From NCBI GenBank assembly GCA_005878665.1, contig VBLR01000175.1, positions 1-6,311 of the forward strand: a DNA stretch of 6,311 nt, read 5' to 3'. Numbering within the stretch: the stretch's first letter is position 1; every line of letters starts with the position of its first letter. The notes under the pieces were generated by a model, which saw only the letters and a list, made by a program, of their open reading frames with translations, searched no databases and had not been told where the DNA came from. Source of the stretch: Methanobacteriota archaeon. Lineage in GTDB: Archaea > Thermoplasmatota > Thermoplasmata > RBG-16-68-12. The position numbers were made by a program, and so were the translations under genes. Below are positions 6,018 through 6,311 of this stretch, in pieces.

Positions 6018-6311
6018 ATGAAGCACGCCCCGCCGTCGGGATTCCAGCAGCTCCCCCCGGGTGGGATGTGTGTTTGCGCGTACCTGTTCGTCACACGCGA
6101 CGGCCGGATTCTCCTGGGGAAGTATGCGGACGACCCCCAGTGGGAAGCGCTTGCCGGCTTGGATCCCGATCGCCGGCAGAACCACGGGAAAGGGTGGACC
6201 GTGCCTGCGACGCATCTGAAGCTCGGCGAGGATCCGCGCACCGCGGCCCGGCGGGTCGGGGAGGAAGCCCTCGGGATTCACGGTTTGAGATATTCCGAAC
6301 CCCGGTCTGAG
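6018..6311 (+). CDS. Divergent Nudix-fold hydrolase, 5' part only (cut by window end)
   Basis: From the ATG at 6018 the frame is open for 98 codons to the window edge, so the C-terminus is missing. It begins MKHAPPSGF, then GGMCVCAYLFVTRDGRILLGKYADDPQWEAL (15-45), then GKGWTVPATHLKLGEDPRTAARRVGEEALGI (57-87). The last block is a Nudix box: LGED, then AARRVGEEALGI with the metal-binding Glu pair E82-E83. It departs from the consensus in the REUXEE part, having Arg where the first Glu is expected and one extra residue before LGI. The pattern (ADDPxW, then W-x-x-PA-x-x-L, then GExP) resembles an archaeal Nudix group I know only as hypothetical proteins. The true start may be upstream: the frame is open through GTG at 5988 and 5967 (VVCAPQIVPGTGPFLWLMKHAPP), and 5967 is well placed for a leaderless transcript. 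Substrate unknown. Confidence 0.8.
   Translation, partial: MKHAPPSGFQQLPPGGMCVCAYLFVTRDGRILLGKYADDPQWEALAGLDPDRRQNHGKGWTVPATHLKLGEDPRTAARRVGEEALGIHGLRYSEPRSE

Noticed and set aside
5909..6241. Upstream extension of the phosphoesterase frame by 111 codons
   Set aside because: It lies opposite the Nudix coding sequence, has no domain character and would remove the intergenic promoter. MARKPRERKYKRLFLAADLH is a natural start.
5438..6310. Plus-strand frame of 290 codons through the phosphoesterase and into the Nudix gene
   Set aside because: It is antisense to all the metal-binding blocks of the phosphoesterase and in a different frame from the Nudix protein. The Arg/Gly/Pro-rich translation is typical of a shadow.
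1..6311. A coordinated multi-gene system such as defence island, toxin-antitoxin pair or biosynthetic cluster
   Set aside because: The genes alternate strand, have unrelated functions and include no recognisable effector-partner pair, integrase, transposase or CRISPR repeat. The NTase fold alone is not enough to call a toxin-antitoxin locus.

Overview
The window looks like chromosomal DNA from a GC-rich archaeon (roughly 60% G+C by eye), most likely a euryarchaeote of the Thermoplasmata type or a related uncultivated lineage. The reasons are: (i) one start is set by a GAGGTG Shine-Dalgarno matching the archaeal 16S tail; (ii) other starts lack a Shine-Dalgarno and have TATA-like boxes about 30 bases upstream, as in leaderless archaeal transcripts; (iii) the amino acid permease N-terminus (FTRRASGLVR) and the divergent Nudix protein resemble archaeal families. 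This placement is inference and would need phylogeny.

Layout, left to right: 1-86 no assignable gene, one dyad; 87-1019 (-) zinc-free quinone-oxidoreductase-like MDR; 1020-1126 divergent promoter gap; 1127-1693 (+) DUF4287-DUF5655 protein; a 30 bp convergent gap; 1724-2095 (-) VOC/glyoxalase-fold protein; 2096-2179 a gap with a 10 bp direct repeat and a perfect dyad; 2180-3022 (-) nucleotidyltransferase-fold protein; 3023-3229 divergent gap with a TATAAG element; 3230-4891 (+) 12-TM APC permease; a 33 bp convergent gap with a hairpin; 4925-5908 (-) metallophosphoesterase; 5909-6017 divergent gap with a TATA-like element midway between the metallophosphoesterase ATG and a possible upstream GTG for the next gene; 6018-6311 (+) 5' part of a Nudix protein running off the end.

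Strand changes at almost every gene, so there is no large operon. The nucleotidyltransferase and VOC genes are the only adjacent co-oriented pair, and even they are separated by a possible terminator or operator. I see no mobile element, CRISPR array, rRNA or convincing tRNA, and no clear multi-gene defence or biosynthetic system. The genes read as separate housekeeping or accessory functions: redox, transport, phosphohydrolysis and small-molecule metabolism. The signals most worth a second look are in non-coding DNA: the repeated GCGGTTTCGG element upstream of the VOC gene, and the single TATA-like box that could serve both the metallophosphoesterase and the Nudix gene.
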